Source of the DNA: JBEKYH01 sp049511115
GTDB taxonomy: Bacteria; Planctomycetota; Phycisphaerae; Tepidisphaerales; Tepidisphaeraceae
Direction: 5' to 3'
DNA length: 7,013 nt
NCBI GenBank assembly: GCA_049511115.1
Contig: JBEKYH010000274.1
Location: 1-7,013 of the forward strand
Positions 6,774 to 7,013 of the stretch are shown here, in pieces. Both the position numbers and the translations under genes were made by a program. Position 1 is the first letter of the stretch. Each line of letters opens with the position of its first letter. The notes beneath the pieces were generated by a model. It did no database searches, was not told the origin of the DNA, and was given only the letters and a program-made list of their open reading frames with translations.

Positions 6774-7013
6774 AACTCAAAAAACGCCCGACATTCACTG
6801 TTCTTTCCGCGCTCCTTATCGCCGTTGGCCGCGTGCACGCGCAAGCCCCTTCGACCGCGCCCGATTTCCACGAACTGGTCACCAGTTCGATCCTCCGCGA
6901 TTATCCCCGCATGTTGCATGAGCCGACCCCTCCGCTTGCTTTTCCGTTCATCACACCCGGCAGTGTATACACCAATCAGCTTTGGGACTGGGATTCGTAT
7001 TTTTCCGATGTGG
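6770..7013 (+). CDS. Secreted glycosidase, trehalase/GH63-like (5' part only)
   Basis: The start codon ATG (6770-6772) overlaps the rhamnosidase stop in an ATGA, and the frame is open to the window edge (81 codons visible). There is no clear Shine-Dalgarno sequence, so translation probably depends on coupling to the upstream gene. Residues 1-25 are a signal peptide: MKLKKRPT, hydrophobic VLSALLIAVG, and a cleavage site near V-H-A-Q-A. The mature start has a short P/T/S linker, then a helical stretch (ELVTSSILRDYPRMLH) and the motif FPFITPGSVYTNQLWDWDSY. This resembles the entry to the catalytic barrel in trehalase-like, GH63 or MGH1-type (alpha/alpha)6 glycosidases, where W-D-W-D-S-x is conserved. 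The catalytic acids lie outside the window, so the substrate cannot be told. Its place next to GH78 suggests a role in breaking down the same polysaccharide. Confidence 0.65.
   Translation, partial: MKLKKRPTFTVLSALLIAVGRVHAQAPSTAPDFHELVTSSILRDYPRMLHEPTPPLAFPFITPGSVYTNQLWDWDSYFSDV

Overview
The window most likely comes from a planctomycete, probably class Phycisphaerae. The main evidence is an N-terminal LEPR-XLL-type sorting motif (PLENRCLL) on a large secreted protein on the minus strand. A TPR lipoprotein, a GH78 rhamnosidase and a moderately high GC content fit this. The lineage is inferred from protein style, not from a marker gene. I see no tRNA, rRNA, CRISPR array, insertion sequence or phage gene.

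Layout. Positions 1-214 are a leader without a gene, starting with an imperfect GC-rich hairpin at the left edge. Positions 215-1651 hold an exported protein of unknown function. It is split by a single in-frame TGA (1004-1006) into a signal-peptide/beta-rich part (215-1006) and a helical, HEAT-like part (1016-1651). These could be two genes or one gene with a nonsense codon. After a 176-nt spacer containing small palindromes comes a TPR lipoprotein (1828-2607). It converges tail to tail, 13 nt apart, with a minus-strand gene (4174-2621) for a secreted cyclophilin-type peptidyl-prolyl isomerase fused to Ig-like repeats. A 172-bp divergent intergenic region (4175-4346) separates that gene from a plus-strand unit: a secreted GH78 alpha-L-rhamnosidase (4347-6773) overlapping by ATGA the start of a second secreted protein (6770 to beyond the window), which resembles trehalase/GH63-like (alpha/alpha)6 glycosidases.

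How the genes work together. The right part looks like the start of a polysaccharide-utilisation unit in which a rhamnose-releasing enzyme and a second glycosidase are translationally coupled and both exported. The left part is a set of envelope or exported proteins with no visible pathway. Every complete gene except the 1016-1651 piece carries its own export signal, so the window is dominated by secretome genes. I find no convincing new defence, mobile or regulatory system. The most unusual points are the in-frame stop inside an apparently continuous protein, the cyclophilin/Ig fusion with a planctomycete sorting motif, and a small hairpin over the ribosome binding site of the lipoprotein gene.
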